A stretch of DNA of 44,883 bases from Actinomycetes bacterium (GTDB lineage: Bacteria; Actinomycetota; Acidimicrobiia; Acidimicrobiales; RAAP-2), in the NCBI GenBank assembly GCA_021799615.1, contig JAJZAC010000010.1:1-44883 (forward strand), written 5' to 3'. Made by a program: the position numbers and the translations under genes. Of the stretch, positions 31,962-41,148 are shown piece by piece. Below the pieces are notes generated by a model that saw only the letters and a list, made by a program, of their open reading frames with translations, was not told where the DNA came from and ran no database searches. Each line of letters opens with the position of its first letter. Position 1 is the first letter of the stretch.

Positions 31962-33299
31962 TCAGCTGAGCAGGTTGGGCGGCCCGCCGCAGGTGTCGAC
32001 CGGGTGGGCACCCGACAGCCGGGCGCCGATCCACCCGAGGACCGGGGCCTGCGCCGCGGCCAGCACCGAGGTGTGGCCACTGCCGGCGAACTCGTCGAAG
32101 TCGACGGTGTCGTTCTCGGTGCCGCACAGGCGGTCGGCCACCAGGCGCTCCGTACCGGAGGCCGGCACGAGGACGTCGGCCGTGCCCTGGGCGACCAGGA
32201 TGGGTGCGGCGGAGGGCGCGCCGCCCGGCTCGTTGGCCAGGATGGGCACGGCCATCGATCCGCTGGTGCTCCACCCGTTCACGAAGATGCGGTCGGCGGG
32301 AATGTTGACGAGCGCCGATCCCAGCCGGTCGGCGCAGGCGCCGTCGACCACCGGCTCGAAGCGGGCGCCGTAGGCGGTGAGTGCGGAGCGCAGGGGAACT
32401 CCCGGGTAGTACTGGGCCCAGGCCACCACCGCCATGAGGGCGAACGTCTGGGCCGCTACGGGGGTGTCCGGGGGGTTGGCGGGCACGAAGTCGGCCACGC
32501 TGCCCACCGGTGCGATGGCGACGATCCCGGCGACGAACAGGTCGGGCGCGTAGATGGGGGCGATCTCGCCGGCGAACAGCGCCGCCTGGCCCCCCTGGGA
32601 GTGCCCCATCACGACGACGGTGCCCGACGTGCGGGCTCCCACCAGGGCGCGTGCCGCCCGCGCCCCGTCGAGGACGCTCCTGGCTTCGCTGGTTCCCACC
32701 AGGTACGGGTGGATCCCGGCGGTCCCCAGCCCCTCGTAGTCGGTGGCCGCGATGACGAAGCCCCGGGCGAGGAGCTGCGCGGCGTAGGGGATGAACACCT
32801 GGTTGGACCGCGACGGGGCGCACTGGTCGGCGATGCCGGTGGTGCCGTGGGCCCAGGCCAGAATGGGGTAGCCGCCCCGGGGTGGCGCCGTGGCGGGGAC
32901 GATGACGAGGCCGGACACGGCGATGTCGGCGCCGGTCAGGGAGCGGGAGTGGTAGAGGACCCGGTAGGTGTGGGCGCCGGTGGGAATCCCGCCGGGGGAG
33001 CTGATCTGCTGGGTGCGGATGAGCGTGCCGGCGGGCGCGGCGGGCAGGGGGGACGGCACCCGGTAGAAGGCGGCCGGTGCCAGCGACGAGGGGACGGTCC
33101 CGTTGGGGAGGTCGCCGTTGAAGACCCCGGTGGGGGAGAGCGCCGGCCCGCTGCCGCCCCCGCCGGGCGCGGCGGGGGCCAGCGCGGGGAGCGAGCCGTC
33201 GGCGCTGCACCCGGCCAGGAGGCCCGCCAGCACCGCGAGGCCGGCGGTGAGGCGCACCACGCGGTGGACGGTGCGACCGCGTGGCGTTCCGGGCGACAT
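31962..33299 (-). CDS. Secretory lipase-family lipoprotein (LIP, alpha/beta hydrolase)
   Basis: Lipobox LLAGCS; SGLVIVPATAPPRGGYPILAWAHGTTGIADQCAPS...ATDYEGLGTAG...VVMGHSQGGQAALFAG; ATG at 33299 preferred because TACTGT lies 7 nt upstream (alternative GTG at 33308). Confidence 0.85.
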   Translation of the reverse strand: MSPGTPRGRTVHRVVRLTAGLAVLAGLLAGCSADGSLPALAPAAPGGGGSGPALSPTGVFNGDLPNGTVPSSLAPAAFYRVPSPLPAAPAGTLIRTQQISSPGGIPTGAHTYRVLYHSRSLTGADIAVSGLVIVPATAPPRGGYPILAWAHGTTGIADQCAPSRSNQVFIPYAAQLLARGFVIAATDYEGLGTAGIHPYLVGTSEARSVLDGARAARALVGARTSGTVVVMGHSQGGQAALFAGEIAPIYAPDLFVAGIVAIAPVGSVADFVPANPPDTPVAAQTFALMAVVAWAQYYPGVPLRSALTAYGARFEPVVDGACADRLGSALVNIPADRIFVNGWSTSGSMAVPILANEPGGAPSAAPILVAQGTADVLVPASGTERLVADRLCGTENDTVDFDEFAGSGHTSVLAAAQAPVLGWIGARLSGAHPVDTCGGPPNLLS

Positions 33300-33369
33300 C
33301 AGGATCACAGTAGCCAGCTCCCACCGGGCGGGGGAGCACCCCCGTTGGGACGGCCGGCGGGCTGACGGC

Positions 33370-33382
33370 TATCGTTCACCAG
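33370..33382 (+). promoter_or_regulatory. Candidate leaderless promoter (-10 TATCGT, 7 nt to ATG)
   Basis: TATCGT-TCACCAG-ATG. Confidence 0.5.
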
Positions 33383-34126
33383 ATGAAGGGCGTGATCCTC
33401 GCCGGCGGCACCGGGTCCCGGCTCCACCCGCTGACCCGGATCACCAACAAGCACCTGCTTCCCATCTACGACCGGCCCATGGTCGCCTGGGCGGTGGAGG
33501 CCCTGGTCGGTGCGGGGATCACCGAGCAGATGGTGGTGACAGGCGGGACGCACGCCGGGGAGTTCCTGCGGCTGCTGGGCAACGGTCAGGAGCACGGCAT
33601 CGACCGCCTGAGCTACGGCTACCAGGAGCGGCCCGGCGGGATCGCCGAGGCCCTGGGCCTGGCCGAGCGGTTCGTGGGCGACGATCCCGTCTTGGTCATG
33701 CTGGCCGACAACATCGTCGAGCGGTCGATCCGGCCCGCGGTCGACGCCTTCCGGGCCGACCCCACCGGCGCCCGGATCCTCCTCACCCCGGTCGACGAGC
33801 CCGAGCACCTGCGCCACCTGGGCGTGCCCCGGTTCGACGCCGAGGACCGCATCATCGGTATCGTCGAGAAGCCCGATGACCCCCCGTCGAACTTCGGGGT
33901 GACCGGGATCTACTGCTACGGGGCGGACGTGTTCGAGGTCATCCGCACCCTGGAGCCGTCGGGGCGGGGCGAGCTCGAGATCACCGACGTGAACAACCAC
34001 TACGTGGCCCAGGGCGCCATGGCCTACGACGTCCTCGAGGGGTTCTGGGGCGACGCCGGCGAGTCGATCGATGCCTACTACGAGGTGAACGACTTCGTGC
34101 GGGCACACGGCGCCAACAAGGGCTGA
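33383..34126 (+). CDS. Sugar nucleotidyltransferase (RmlA-like, short form)
   Basis: MKGVILAGGTGSRLHPLTRITNKHLLPIYDRPMVAWAVEAL...GIVEKPDDPPSNFGVTGIYCYGADVFEVI...GFWGDAGESIDAYYEVN. Confidence 0.92.
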   Translation: MKGVILAGGTGSRLHPLTRITNKHLLPIYDRPMVAWAVEALVGAGITEQMVVTGGTHAGEFLRLLGNGQEHGIDRLSYGYQERPGGIAEALGLAERFVGDDPVLVMLADNIVERSIRPAVDAFRADPTGARILLTPVDEPEHLRHLGVPRFDAEDRIIGIVEKPDDPPSNFGVTGIYCYGADVFEVIRTLEPSGRGELEITDVNNHYVAQGAMAYDVLEGFWGDAGESIDAYYEVNDFVRAHGANKG

Positions 34127-34146
34127 CATCGGGGCGCCGCCGGCGC

Positions 34147-35601
34147 TCACCCCCGGTCGGCCAGCCGCCGCCGGGCCCACTCGGCCTCGAGCCGGCCCAG
34201 TGCGGTGGCGGGGGGGCCGTCGGTCATCGGCCACAACTCCTCGGCGATGCGGCGCCAGTCGGCGGTGGCCTCGAGGCGGGCGAGGAGCGCGTAGAGCCCG
34301 AGGTTGATCCGCTGGACGATGACGAACATGGGCGGCAGGTCGACGGCCGCCGCCACCGGGCTGGCCCGGTCGAAGATCCGACGCACCGTCTCCGACGCGT
34401 AGTCGCTGCCGACCGTGAACGGCCCCGGTTCCCGGACCAGGGCGTAGAAGTGGCCGAAGTACTCGACGACCTGGTCGGTGCTGAGCCCGGCTCCGCCGCG
34501 CAGCAGGCCGACGTCCTCCAGCACCCGCCGGTAGGCGTCGCCGTCGCCGTCGAGGACCAGGGTCTGGATCATCTGGTTGAAGACCCTCGTCTCCTCGGGT
34601 GCGAACGCCCGCACCAGCCCGAAGTCGAGGAAGGTGACCCGGCCGCCGGAGCGGAACAGGTAGTTGCCGGGATGGGGGTCGCCGTTGAAGATGCCCAACC
34701 GGTTGATGCCGCGGAAGACGAACCGGAACAGGGTCTCGCCGGCCAGGTCCCGCTCCTCGCGGGGCCAGGTCACCACCTCGTCGAACCGTGCGCCCTCGGC
34801 GAGCTCGGTGGTGAGCACCCTCGCCGTGGAGAGCTCGTCGACGACGTCGGGCACGTGGATGAACGGGTGGCCCCGGTAGGCGTCGGCGAACCGGCGCTGG
34901 TTGGCCGCCTCGCGGCGGTAGTCGAGCTCCTCGAGCAGGCGGTCCCGCAGCTCGGTGGCCAGGACCCGACCGTCGAGGGAGGGGAACAGTGCCGGCAGTA
35001 GGCGGGCCAGCACGGCGGTGTTGGACAGGTCGGCCCGGATGGCCTCGTCGACCCCGGGGTACTGGACCTTCACCGCCACCGCCCGCCCGTCGACGGTGGT
35101 GGCCCGGTGGACCTGCCCGATGGAGGCGGCGGCCAGCGGCACCGGGTCGAACTCGGCGAAGGCGTCCTCCGGCTGGCGTCCCAGCTCGGCCTCGACCACC
35201 TGGGCCGCCAGCTCTGCGGCCATGGGTGGCGCGTCCGCCTGGAGGGTGGCGAGGGCCTGCCGGTAGGGCTCGGGCAGGCCCTCGTCGATGAAGCTGGCCA
35301 GCTGGCCGAGCTTCATCAGGGCCCCCTTCATCTCGCCGAGGGTGCGTGCCACCTGTTCGGCCGTGCGCAGCTCGTGTGCCCTGGCCACCTCGGCCCGCCG
35401 CTCGGCCGGCGCCAGGCGCCGGGCCACCTCGCGCCGCAGCGTGCCGGCGCCGAGCGTGGTGCCCAACCGGGCGGTGGCGGCGGTGCGCCCCAGCCGACCC
35501 GACCGGCGCACGGCGGGCGGGGGTGGGCCCGTGGCGTCCGTGGGCGGCCCGGGAGCCGGCAGCTCGGCTGGCCGGTCGGCCGGTTGCCCGGCAGCGCTCA
35601 C
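34147..35601 (-). CDS. AarF/ABC1/UbiB-family kinase-like protein
   Basis: MKGALMKLGQLASFIDEGLPEPYRQALATLQADAPPM...PLAAASIGQVHRATTVDGRAVAVKVQYPGVDEAI...NGDPHPGNYLFRSGGRVTFLDFGLVR. Confidence 0.93.
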   Translation of the reverse strand: MSAAGQPADRPAELPAPGPPTDATGPPPPAVRRSGRLGRTAATARLGTTLGAGTLRREVARRLAPAERRAEVARAHELRTAEQVARTLGEMKGALMKLGQLASFIDEGLPEPYRQALATLQADAPPMAAELAAQVVEAELGRQPEDAFAEFDPVPLAAASIGQVHRATTVDGRAVAVKVQYPGVDEAIRADLSNTAVLARLLPALFPSLDGRVLATELRDRLLEELDYRREAANQRRFADAYRGHPFIHVPDVVDELSTARVLTTELAEGARFDEVVTWPREERDLAGETLFRFVFRGINRLGIFNGDPHPGNYLFRSGGRVTFLDFGLVRAFAPEETRVFNQMIQTLVLDGDGDAYRRVLEDVGLLRGGAGLSTDQVVEYFGHFYALVREPGPFTVGSDYASETVRRIFDRASPVAAAVDLPPMFVIVQRINLGLYALLARLEATADWRRIAEELWPMTDGPPATALGRLEAEWARRRLADRG

Positions 35602-35632
35602 CAGGTGCCCGGACCGGACGGCGTGCCCCCGG

Positions 35633-37258
35633 TCACCCCCGGCCGGCGGCCCAGGCCGCCGTCTCGTCCCGGTGCCGGCCGTAGTCGACCTTGCCCGACG
35701 GCGACCTCCCGATGGTCTCGACGAAACGCACGCGGCGCGGGGCCTTGTACCCGGCGAGCTTGCCCTTCACGTGGGTGATGACCTCGTCTGCCGACACCTC
35801 GCCACCGGCGGTCCGCAGCTCGACCACGGCCACGATCTCCTCGCCGAAGCGTTCGTTCGGGATGCCGACGGCCACCGCGTCGCGGACCCCTTCCAGGGTC
35901 TTGATCGCTTCTTCCACCTCTTCGGGATAGACCTTCTCGCCGCCGGTGTTGATGCACACCGAGCCCCGCCCGAGCAGGTGGATGGTCCCGTCCGTCTCCA
36001 CCTGGGCGTAGTCGCCGGGGACGGAGTACCTCGTGCCGTCGATGACCCGGAACGTGGCGGCGGACTTCTTCTCGTCCTTGTAGTAGCCGAGGGGGAGCCT
36101 CCCGCCCAGCGCCAGCACGCCGGGCACGCCGGAGCCGGGGACGACGTCGTTGCCCTCGTCGTCGAGGACCCGCACCTCGGGTCCCAGCGTGAAGCGGGCG
36201 GTGGAGGCGGTGGTCCCCGCGCCCGAGACCGACGAACCCATCCCGAGGGCCTCGGACGAGGAGAAGGCGTCGACCAGGAGCATGGCGGGATGATGGCCGA
36301 GCAGGCCGGCCTTGGTCTCGGCGCTCCACATCACGCCCGAGGAGATCATCCCCACCAGGCTGGACAGGTCCCACCGGCCGGGCTGGGCGTCGAGGGCGGC
36401 GAGGATGGGCTTGGCGAAGGCGTCGCCCACGATCACGAGCCCGTTGACCTGTTCGCGTTCCACCGTCTCGAGGAGCTCGACGGGGTCGAAGCTCCGGGCG
36501 GTCAGGGTCACCACCCGTCCCCCCTCGGCGAGGCACTCCATCGCGGTGAAGGCGCCGGTGCCGTGCATGAGCGGGCAGGCGGGCATGACGGTCATGCCCG
36601 GTCCGTTGCGCTCGAGGTCCTCGCGCACCCCGGCGTATCCGGCCGCGTCGTCGTAGCGGCGGAAACCACTGGCGTTCATGCGGGCGAACAGGTCGTCCTG
36701 GCGCCACATGACCCCCTTCGGCATGCCCGTGGTCCCGCCCGTGTAGAGCATGTGCAGGTCGTCGGGCGACCGCGCCCACGGCGCGGTGGTCCGGCCCGCC
36801 CACGGCCCGCCGGCCACCGACTCGTAGTCGGTGGCCCACCCGGGGCACGTCCCGGTGCCGTCGTCGACCCACAGCCATCCCCACACCTCCGGCACCCGGT
36901 CGCGGATGCGCTCGACCATCGGCGTGAACGTGCCGTGGAAGACGACGACACCGGCATCGGCGTTGTCCCACAGGTAGGCGAGCTCGTCGTCCGCGTACCG
37001 GTAGTTGGTGTTGACCGGGATCAACGACACCTTGTAGGCGGCGAAGCTGGCTTCGAGGTACTCCGGGCAGTTCGTGAGGTACAGCGCCACCGAGCGTTGC
37101 CGGACCGCACCCCCGTCGAGGAGCCAGCGGGCCACGTTGTCCGCCCGGCGATCGAACTGCTGCCAGCTGATCGTCCGCTCCCCGTGCACCAGCGCCGGCG
37201 ACTCGGGCTGGGTGTCGGCGACCGTCTCCCACACGTCGGCGTAATTCCAATTGCTCAC
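35633..37258 (-). CDS. Acyl-CoA synthetase / AMP-dependent ligase (FadD-like)
   Basis: MLYTGGTTGMPKGVMWRQDD...DAFSSSEALGMGSS...VPGDYAQVETDGTIHLLGRGSVCINTGGEKVYPEEVEEAIKTLEGVRDAVAVGIPNERFGEEIVAVVELR...GKVDYGRHR. Confidence 0.93.
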   Translation of the reverse strand: MSNWNYADVWETVADTQPESPALVHGERTISWQQFDRRADNVARWLLDGGAVRQRSVALYLTNCPEYLEASFAAYKVSLIPVNTNYRYADDELAYLWDNADAGVVVFHGTFTPMVERIRDRVPEVWGWLWVDDGTGTCPGWATDYESVAGGPWAGRTTAPWARSPDDLHMLYTGGTTGMPKGVMWRQDDLFARMNASGFRRYDDAAGYAGVREDLERNGPGMTVMPACPLMHGTGAFTAMECLAEGGRVVTLTARSFDPVELLETVEREQVNGLVIVGDAFAKPILAALDAQPGRWDLSSLVGMISSGVMWSAETKAGLLGHHPAMLLVDAFSSSEALGMGSSVSGAGTTASTARFTLGPEVRVLDDEGNDVVPGSGVPGVLALGGRLPLGYYKDEKKSAATFRVIDGTRYSVPGDYAQVETDGTIHLLGRGSVCINTGGEKVYPEEVEEAIKTLEGVRDAVAVGIPNERFGEEIVAVVELRTAGGEVSADEVITHVKGKLAGYKAPRRVRFVETIGRSPSGKVDYGRHRDETAAWAAGRG

Positions 37259-37308
37259 TGGACGACCCCTCCTCGCCCGCCGGATTGTTGCCCGCGGGCA
37301 CCCGAGCC

Positions 37309-37321
37309 TACGCTCAGCTCC
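37309..37321 (+). promoter_or_regulatory. Candidate leaderless promoter (-10 TACGCT, 7 nt to GTG)
   Basis: TACGCT-CAGCTCC-GTG. Confidence 0.5.
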
Positions 37322-38482
37322 GTGGACCTCGCGCTCCCCCCTTCCGACGACCCCCGGCGGTCGGACGTCCGCCGGTGGCTGGCCCAGCACCCCGACCCGT
37401 CGCCCCGCCAGCTGGCCGAGGCCGGCCTCGTGGCTCCGCACTGGCCGTCGCCATGGGGACGTGGCGCCGATCCCGTCACCCAACTGGTCATCGACGACGA
37501 GCTCCGTGCGGCCGGCGTCCACCGGCCGGACAACCCCATCGGGATCGGGTGGGCGGGGCCCACCATCATCCACGCCGGCTCCGAGGCCCAGAAGGAGCGC
37601 TACCTCGTGCCCCTCCTGGCCGGTGAGGAGGTGTGGTGCCAGCTGTTCAGCGAGCCGGGAGCCGGCTCCGACCTGGCCTCGCTCACCACCCGGGCGGTGC
37701 GGGACGGCGACGAGTGGATCGTGTCGGGCCAGAAGGTCTGGACCTCCTACGCCCACGTCGCCCAGTTCGGGATCCTCCTGGCGCGCACCGACCCCGAGGC
37801 GCCGAAGCACCGGGGCATCTCCTACTTCATCTGCCCCATGGACGCACCGGGCGTGACCGTCCGGCCGCTGCTCGACATGACGGGGGCCCACACGTTCAAC
37901 GAGGTGTTCCTCGACGACGTCCGCCTGCCCGGGGCCAACCTGGTGGGCGAGGCCGGCGACGGATGGACGCTGGCCAAGGTGACCCTGGGCAACGAGCGGG
38001 TCTCACTGTCGGGTGCCGGCGCGTTGTGGGGCATGGGCCCCACGGCCGACGACCTGGTCGGCCTGGCCCGGCGGTCGGGCGGCGTGACCGATCCGCTGCT
38101 GCGGGACCGCCTGGCACGGGTGTGGATCGAGGGCGAGGTGCTCCGCCTGCTGCGGCTGCGGCTGGTCTCCGCTGCGGTGGCGGGCCGCCAACCGGGTCCG
38201 GAGGCATCGGTCCGCAAGGCACTGGCCGACGACCACGGCCAGCACGTCATGGACCTGGCCCGTGACCTGGCCGGTGCCCGCGCCCTGGTGGACGGGACGG
38301 GGCCCTTCCCCGGACCGGTCGACGGTGACGCCGGTCCCGGGCACGCGTGGCCCGAGAACATCTGGTCCTACGGGTTCCTCTTCGCCGCCGCCCTCACCAT
38401 CGGGGGCGGCACCTCGGAGGTCCAGCGGAACATCATCGCCGAGCGCACCCTGGGCCTGCCCCACGACCCGGCCGTCGCCTGA
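37322..38482 (+). CDS. Acyl-CoA dehydrogenase
   Basis: WCQLFSEPGAGSDLASLTTRAVRDGDEWIVSGQKVWTSYAHVAQFGILLART...MGLARDLAG-like C-terminal half ending GGGTSEVQRNIIAERTLGLPHDP. Confidence 0.93.
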   Translation: MDLALPPSDDPRRSDVRRWLAQHPDPSPRQLAEAGLVAPHWPSPWGRGADPVTQLVIDDELRAAGVHRPDNPIGIGWAGPTIIHAGSEAQKERYLVPLLAGEEVWCQLFSEPGAGSDLASLTTRAVRDGDEWIVSGQKVWTSYAHVAQFGILLARTDPEAPKHRGISYFICPMDAPGVTVRPLLDMTGAHTFNEVFLDDVRLPGANLVGEAGDGWTLAKVTLGNERVSLSGAGALWGMGPTADDLVGLARRSGGVTDPLLRDRLARVWIEGEVLRLLRLRLVSAAVAGRQPGPEASVRKALADDHGQHVMDLARDLAGARALVDGTGPFPGPVDGDAGPGHAWPENIWSYGFLFAAALTIGGGTSEVQRNIIAERTLGLPHDPAVA

Positions 38483-38503
38483 CGCCCCGGCCGGCCCGTG
38501 GCC

Positions 38504-38980
38504 TCAGCCGGTGATCGGGCCGGCGTCCTCGTAGCCCTGGCGGACGCCCGTGCCGGCACGCCGGGTCAGCTGCTCGGGCTCGTAGAGCATCCAGTAGGCG
38601 TTGCGGGCGTGCTTGCGGGCGCGGTCCACGCACACCTCGGCCAGGCGCGCGGGGTCCTCCTCCTCGTTCTCGTGGACGAAGACCTCGAGGATGTGGGTGG
38701 AGGTGAGCAGCTGGGCCAGCATGATCCCCTGGGAGGCCTCGTGGGCGCACACCTGGTCGATGGCCGCCCTGCCCGGCATGCCGAGGGCCACCACGATGCG
38801 GCACCCCTCGTCCTCGATGAGCCGCTTGGCCTCGACGGCCAGGTCCTTGAACCCGGGCACCGTCCGCCGCAGCACCTCGAACGTCCGGCCGTGCCCGGGG
38901 CAGGCGGCCAGTTCGTCGGCGGCCTCCGCGCCCATGTCGTACCGGGCGAACATGGTGTCCACCACGCCGATGCGGTCCAT
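38504..38980 (-). CDS. Archaeal-type riboflavin synthase (RibC-like, lumazine-synthase-related fold)
   Basis: MDRIGVVDTMFARYDMGAEAADEL...LRRTVPGFKDLAVEAKRLIEDEGCRIVVALGMPGRAAIDQVCAHEASQGIMLAQLLTSTHILEVFVHENEEEDP...PEQLTRRAGTGVRQGYEDAGPITG; matches, block by block, the remembered archaeal RibC pattern VGIVDTTFAR.DMA / RKTVPG.KDLPVA.K.L.EEGCD.V.ALGMPG / VCAHEAS.G..LAQL.T..HI.EVFVHEDE / LTR.AG.G.RQG.EDAG. Confidence 0.85.
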   Translation of the reverse strand: MDRIGVVDTMFARYDMGAEAADELAACPGHGRTFEVLRRTVPGFKDLAVEAKRLIEDEGCRIVVALGMPGRAAIDQVCAHEASQGIMLAQLLTSTHILEVFVHENEEEDPARLAEVCVDRARKHARNAYWMLYEPEQLTRRAGTGVRQGYEDAGPITG

Positions 38981-38993
38981 GGCCGGCAGCCTA
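38981..38993 (-). promoter_or_regulatory. Candidate leaderless promoter for the riboflavin-synthase-like gene (-10 TAGGCT, 7 nt to ATG)
   Basis: Minus strand TAGGCT-GCCGGCC-ATG. Confidence 0.5.
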
Positions 38994-39048
38994 CCGGTCG
39001 GCCGGGACGGGTCGTCGTGCCCGGGCGCCGGCCGCCACGGGCCGACCG

Positions 39049-40191
39049 TCAGCCGCCCGACACCAGCAGGTCGGCACCCACCGGGGGCGTGGGGTCGTCG
39101 ACGTCGTCGAGCCAGCCGTGGGGAAGCTGGACGGGGCGCGGACCGCCGGTGTGGCCGCGCCGGACCCGGCGCCCCTCGTCGGGGAGGACGAGGTCGGGGT
39201 CGATGTCGTCCAGCCGGGCGGCCAGCTCGGCGAGCGACTCCACCAGGGCCAGGTTCCGGCGCAGCTCGGGGCCGACCGGATAGCCGGCCAGGTACCAGCC
39301 GGCGTGCTTGCGGAAGCGGAGGATGCCGAGCCGTGGCCCGAAGGCGTCGGTGAGGAGCCCGGCGTGCTCCACCATGGTCGCGGCCACCTGGCCGAACGTC
39401 GGCGCCGCCAGAGGCGGGGCGCCGGCGAAGGCCCGGGCCAGGTCGGCGAAGAGCCAGGGCCTGCCCAGGCAGCCGCGACCGACCACCACGCCGTCGCACC
39501 CGGTCGCCGCCACCATGGCCAGGGCGTCCGACGCCTCCCACACGTCGCCGTTGCCGAGGACGGGCACGCCGTCGACGGCTGCCCGCAGGGTGGCGATCGC
39601 CTCCCACCGGGCCGCACCGGCGTAGAGCTGCTCGGCCGTCCGGGCGTGGAGCGTCACGGCGGCCGCACCGGCGCCGGCGGCCAGGCGTCCCGACTCGACG
39701 AAGGTGAGGTGGTCGTCGTCGATGCCCATCCGGAGCTTCACGGTGACGGGCACGCCGCCGGCCGCCGTCACCGCCGCCTCGACCACGCCTGCGAACAGGC
39801 GCCGGTGGGCGGGAAGCGCCGCCCCGCCGCCCCGCCGGGTCACCTTCGCCGCCGGGCAGCCGAAGTTGAGGTCGACGTGGTCGACGCCGATCTCGTCCAC
39901 CAGCAGGCGCACGGCCCGGTCCATCACCACCGGATCGACCCCGGCCAGCTGCACGCTGCGGACGGGTTCGTCGGGCTCGAAGGTGGCCATCGCCACCGTG
40001 CGGGCGTTCCGCTCGACCAGGGCCCGGGCGGTCACCATCTCGCTCACGGTCAGCACGCCACCGAACCGCCGGCACAGCCGGCGGAACGGCCCGTCGGTCA
40101 CGCCGGCCATGGGCGCGAGGACGACCGGGGGGTCGAGGGCGAGCGGCCCGATACGCACGCCCGGGACCACCGGGGCGGGTGTCAGGCCCAC
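39049..40191 (-). CDS. dus: tRNA-dihydrouridine synthase
   Basis: PVVLAPMAGVTDGPFRRLCRRFGG...SVQLAGVDPVVMDRAVRL...VDLNFGCPAAKVTRRGGGAAL...VPVLGNGDVWEASDALAMVAATGCDGVVVGRGCLGRPW. Confidence 0.95.
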   Translation of the reverse strand: MGLTPAPVVPGVRIGPLALDPPVVLAPMAGVTDGPFRRLCRRFGGVLTVSEMVTARALVERNARTVAMATFEPDEPVRSVQLAGVDPVVMDRAVRLLVDEIGVDHVDLNFGCPAAKVTRRGGGAALPAHRRLFAGVVEAAVTAAGGVPVTVKLRMGIDDDHLTFVESGRLAAGAGAAAVTLHARTAEQLYAGAARWEAIATLRAAVDGVPVLGNGDVWEASDALAMVAATGCDGVVVGRGCLGRPWLFADLARAFAGAPPLAAPTFGQVAATMVEHAGLLTDAFGPRLGILRFRKHAGWYLAGYPVGPELRRNLALVESLAELAARLDDIDPDLVLPDEGRRVRRGHTGGPRPVQLPHGWLDDVDDPTPPVGADLLVSGG

Positions 40192-40775
40192 AGGTCCATC
40201 ACCGTCAGGCCCAGGTCGCCGAGGATGCGCCGGAAGAGGGGGAGCGACAGGCCGATCACGTTCCCGGGGTCCCCGTCGATCCCGTCGACGAACGGGGCCG
40301 ACCTCCCGTCGATGGTGAACGCCCCGGCCACCTGCCGGGCCTCGCCGGTGGCCAGGTAGGCGTCGAGCTCGGCGTCGTCGAAGGTGCCGAAGCGCACGAC
40401 GGTGGTGGCGCCGGCCACCTGCCGCCGGCCCGTCCGGCCGTCGACGACGCAGTGGCCGGTGTGGAGGACGCCGTCCCGGCCCCGCATCGAGGCGAGCCAC
40501 GCCCGGGCCTCGGCGTCGTCGGCCGGCTTGCCGAATTGGCGGCCGCCCAGCTCGAGGACGGAGTCGCAGGCCACCACCACGGCGTCGCCGGCCCGGCCCA
40601 GCACGGCCTCGGCCTTGGCCTCGGCCAGACGGCAGACCAGCGTGGCGGTGTCGGGGGCCGTGACCGATGCCTCGTCGACACCGCTGACCAGGACCGAAGG
40701 GGCGAAGCCGGCGGCCTGCAGCAGCCGGAGGCGAGCGGACGAGCCGGAGGCCAGGACGAGGGACCGGCGGGGCAC
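40182..40775 (-). CDS. maf: Maf-family nucleotide pyrophosphatase
   Basis: LVLASGSSARLRLLQAAGF...VVVACDSVLELGGRQFGKPADDAEARAWLASMRGRDGVLHTGHCVVDGRTG...GAFTIDGRSAPFVDGIDGDPGNVIGLSLPLF. Confidence 0.93.
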   Translation of the reverse strand: MPRRSLVLASGSSARLRLLQAAGFAPSVLVSGVDEASVTAPDTATLVCRLAEAKAEAVLGRAGDAVVVACDSVLELGGRQFGKPADDAEARAWLASMRGRDGVLHTGHCVVDGRTGRRQVAGATTVVRFGTFDDAELDAYLATGEARQVAGAFTIDGRSAPFVDGIDGDPGNVIGLSLPLFRRILGDLGLTVMDLWA

Positions 40776-40787
40776 GCAGTGATCGTA
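40776..40787 (-). promoter_or_regulatory. Candidate leaderless promoter for maf (-10 TACGAT, 6 nt to GTG)
   Basis: Minus strand TACGAT-CACTGC-GTG. Confidence 0.5.
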
Positions 40788-40827
40788 GGGGGTCGGGCAG
40801 GTGCCCCGTACGTGGCAACCTGGGGGC

Positions 40828-41148
40828 ATGACCGACACCGGCACGCCCTCCGGCACCACGCTGTCGCCTTCGGTGGCCGACCCCGAGCTCGACGGCGACC
40901 ACGAGCGCATGACCCACATCGTCCTCGAGGGGTTCCGGCCGAAGGAGCCGAAGGAGGGCGAGGGTGGCGGCGAGGGCCGCTTCGTCCCAGCCGGCACCTC
41001 GGTGGTCGAGGGCATGGTGAACGGCACCGCCGTCCGGGCGCTGTGCGGCAAGGTGTGGGTGCCGGGCCGCAACCCGGGTCGCTACCCGCTGTGCCCTACC
41101 TGCCGCGAGATCGCCGAGTCGCGCGGCTGGCGGGTGCCTTCGGCGTGA
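40828..41148 (+). CDS. DUF3039-family small zinc-binding-like protein
   Basis: HIVLEGFRPKEPKEG...VVEGMVNGTAVRALCGKVWVPGRNPGRYPLCPTCREIAE; CxnCxxC arrangement. Confidence 0.75.
   Translation: MTDTGTPSGTTLSPSVADPELDGDHERMTHIVLEGFRPKEPKEGEGGGEGRFVPAGTSVVEGMVNGTAVRALCGKVWVPGRNPGRYPLCPTCREIAESRGWRVPSA

Noticed and set aside
38504-40075. 523-aa ORF joining the riboflavin-synthase-like protein with an upstream domain
   Set aside because: The upstream part is the shadow frame of dus, and a TAGGCT -10 plus ATG at 38980 marks the real start; no fusion is supported.
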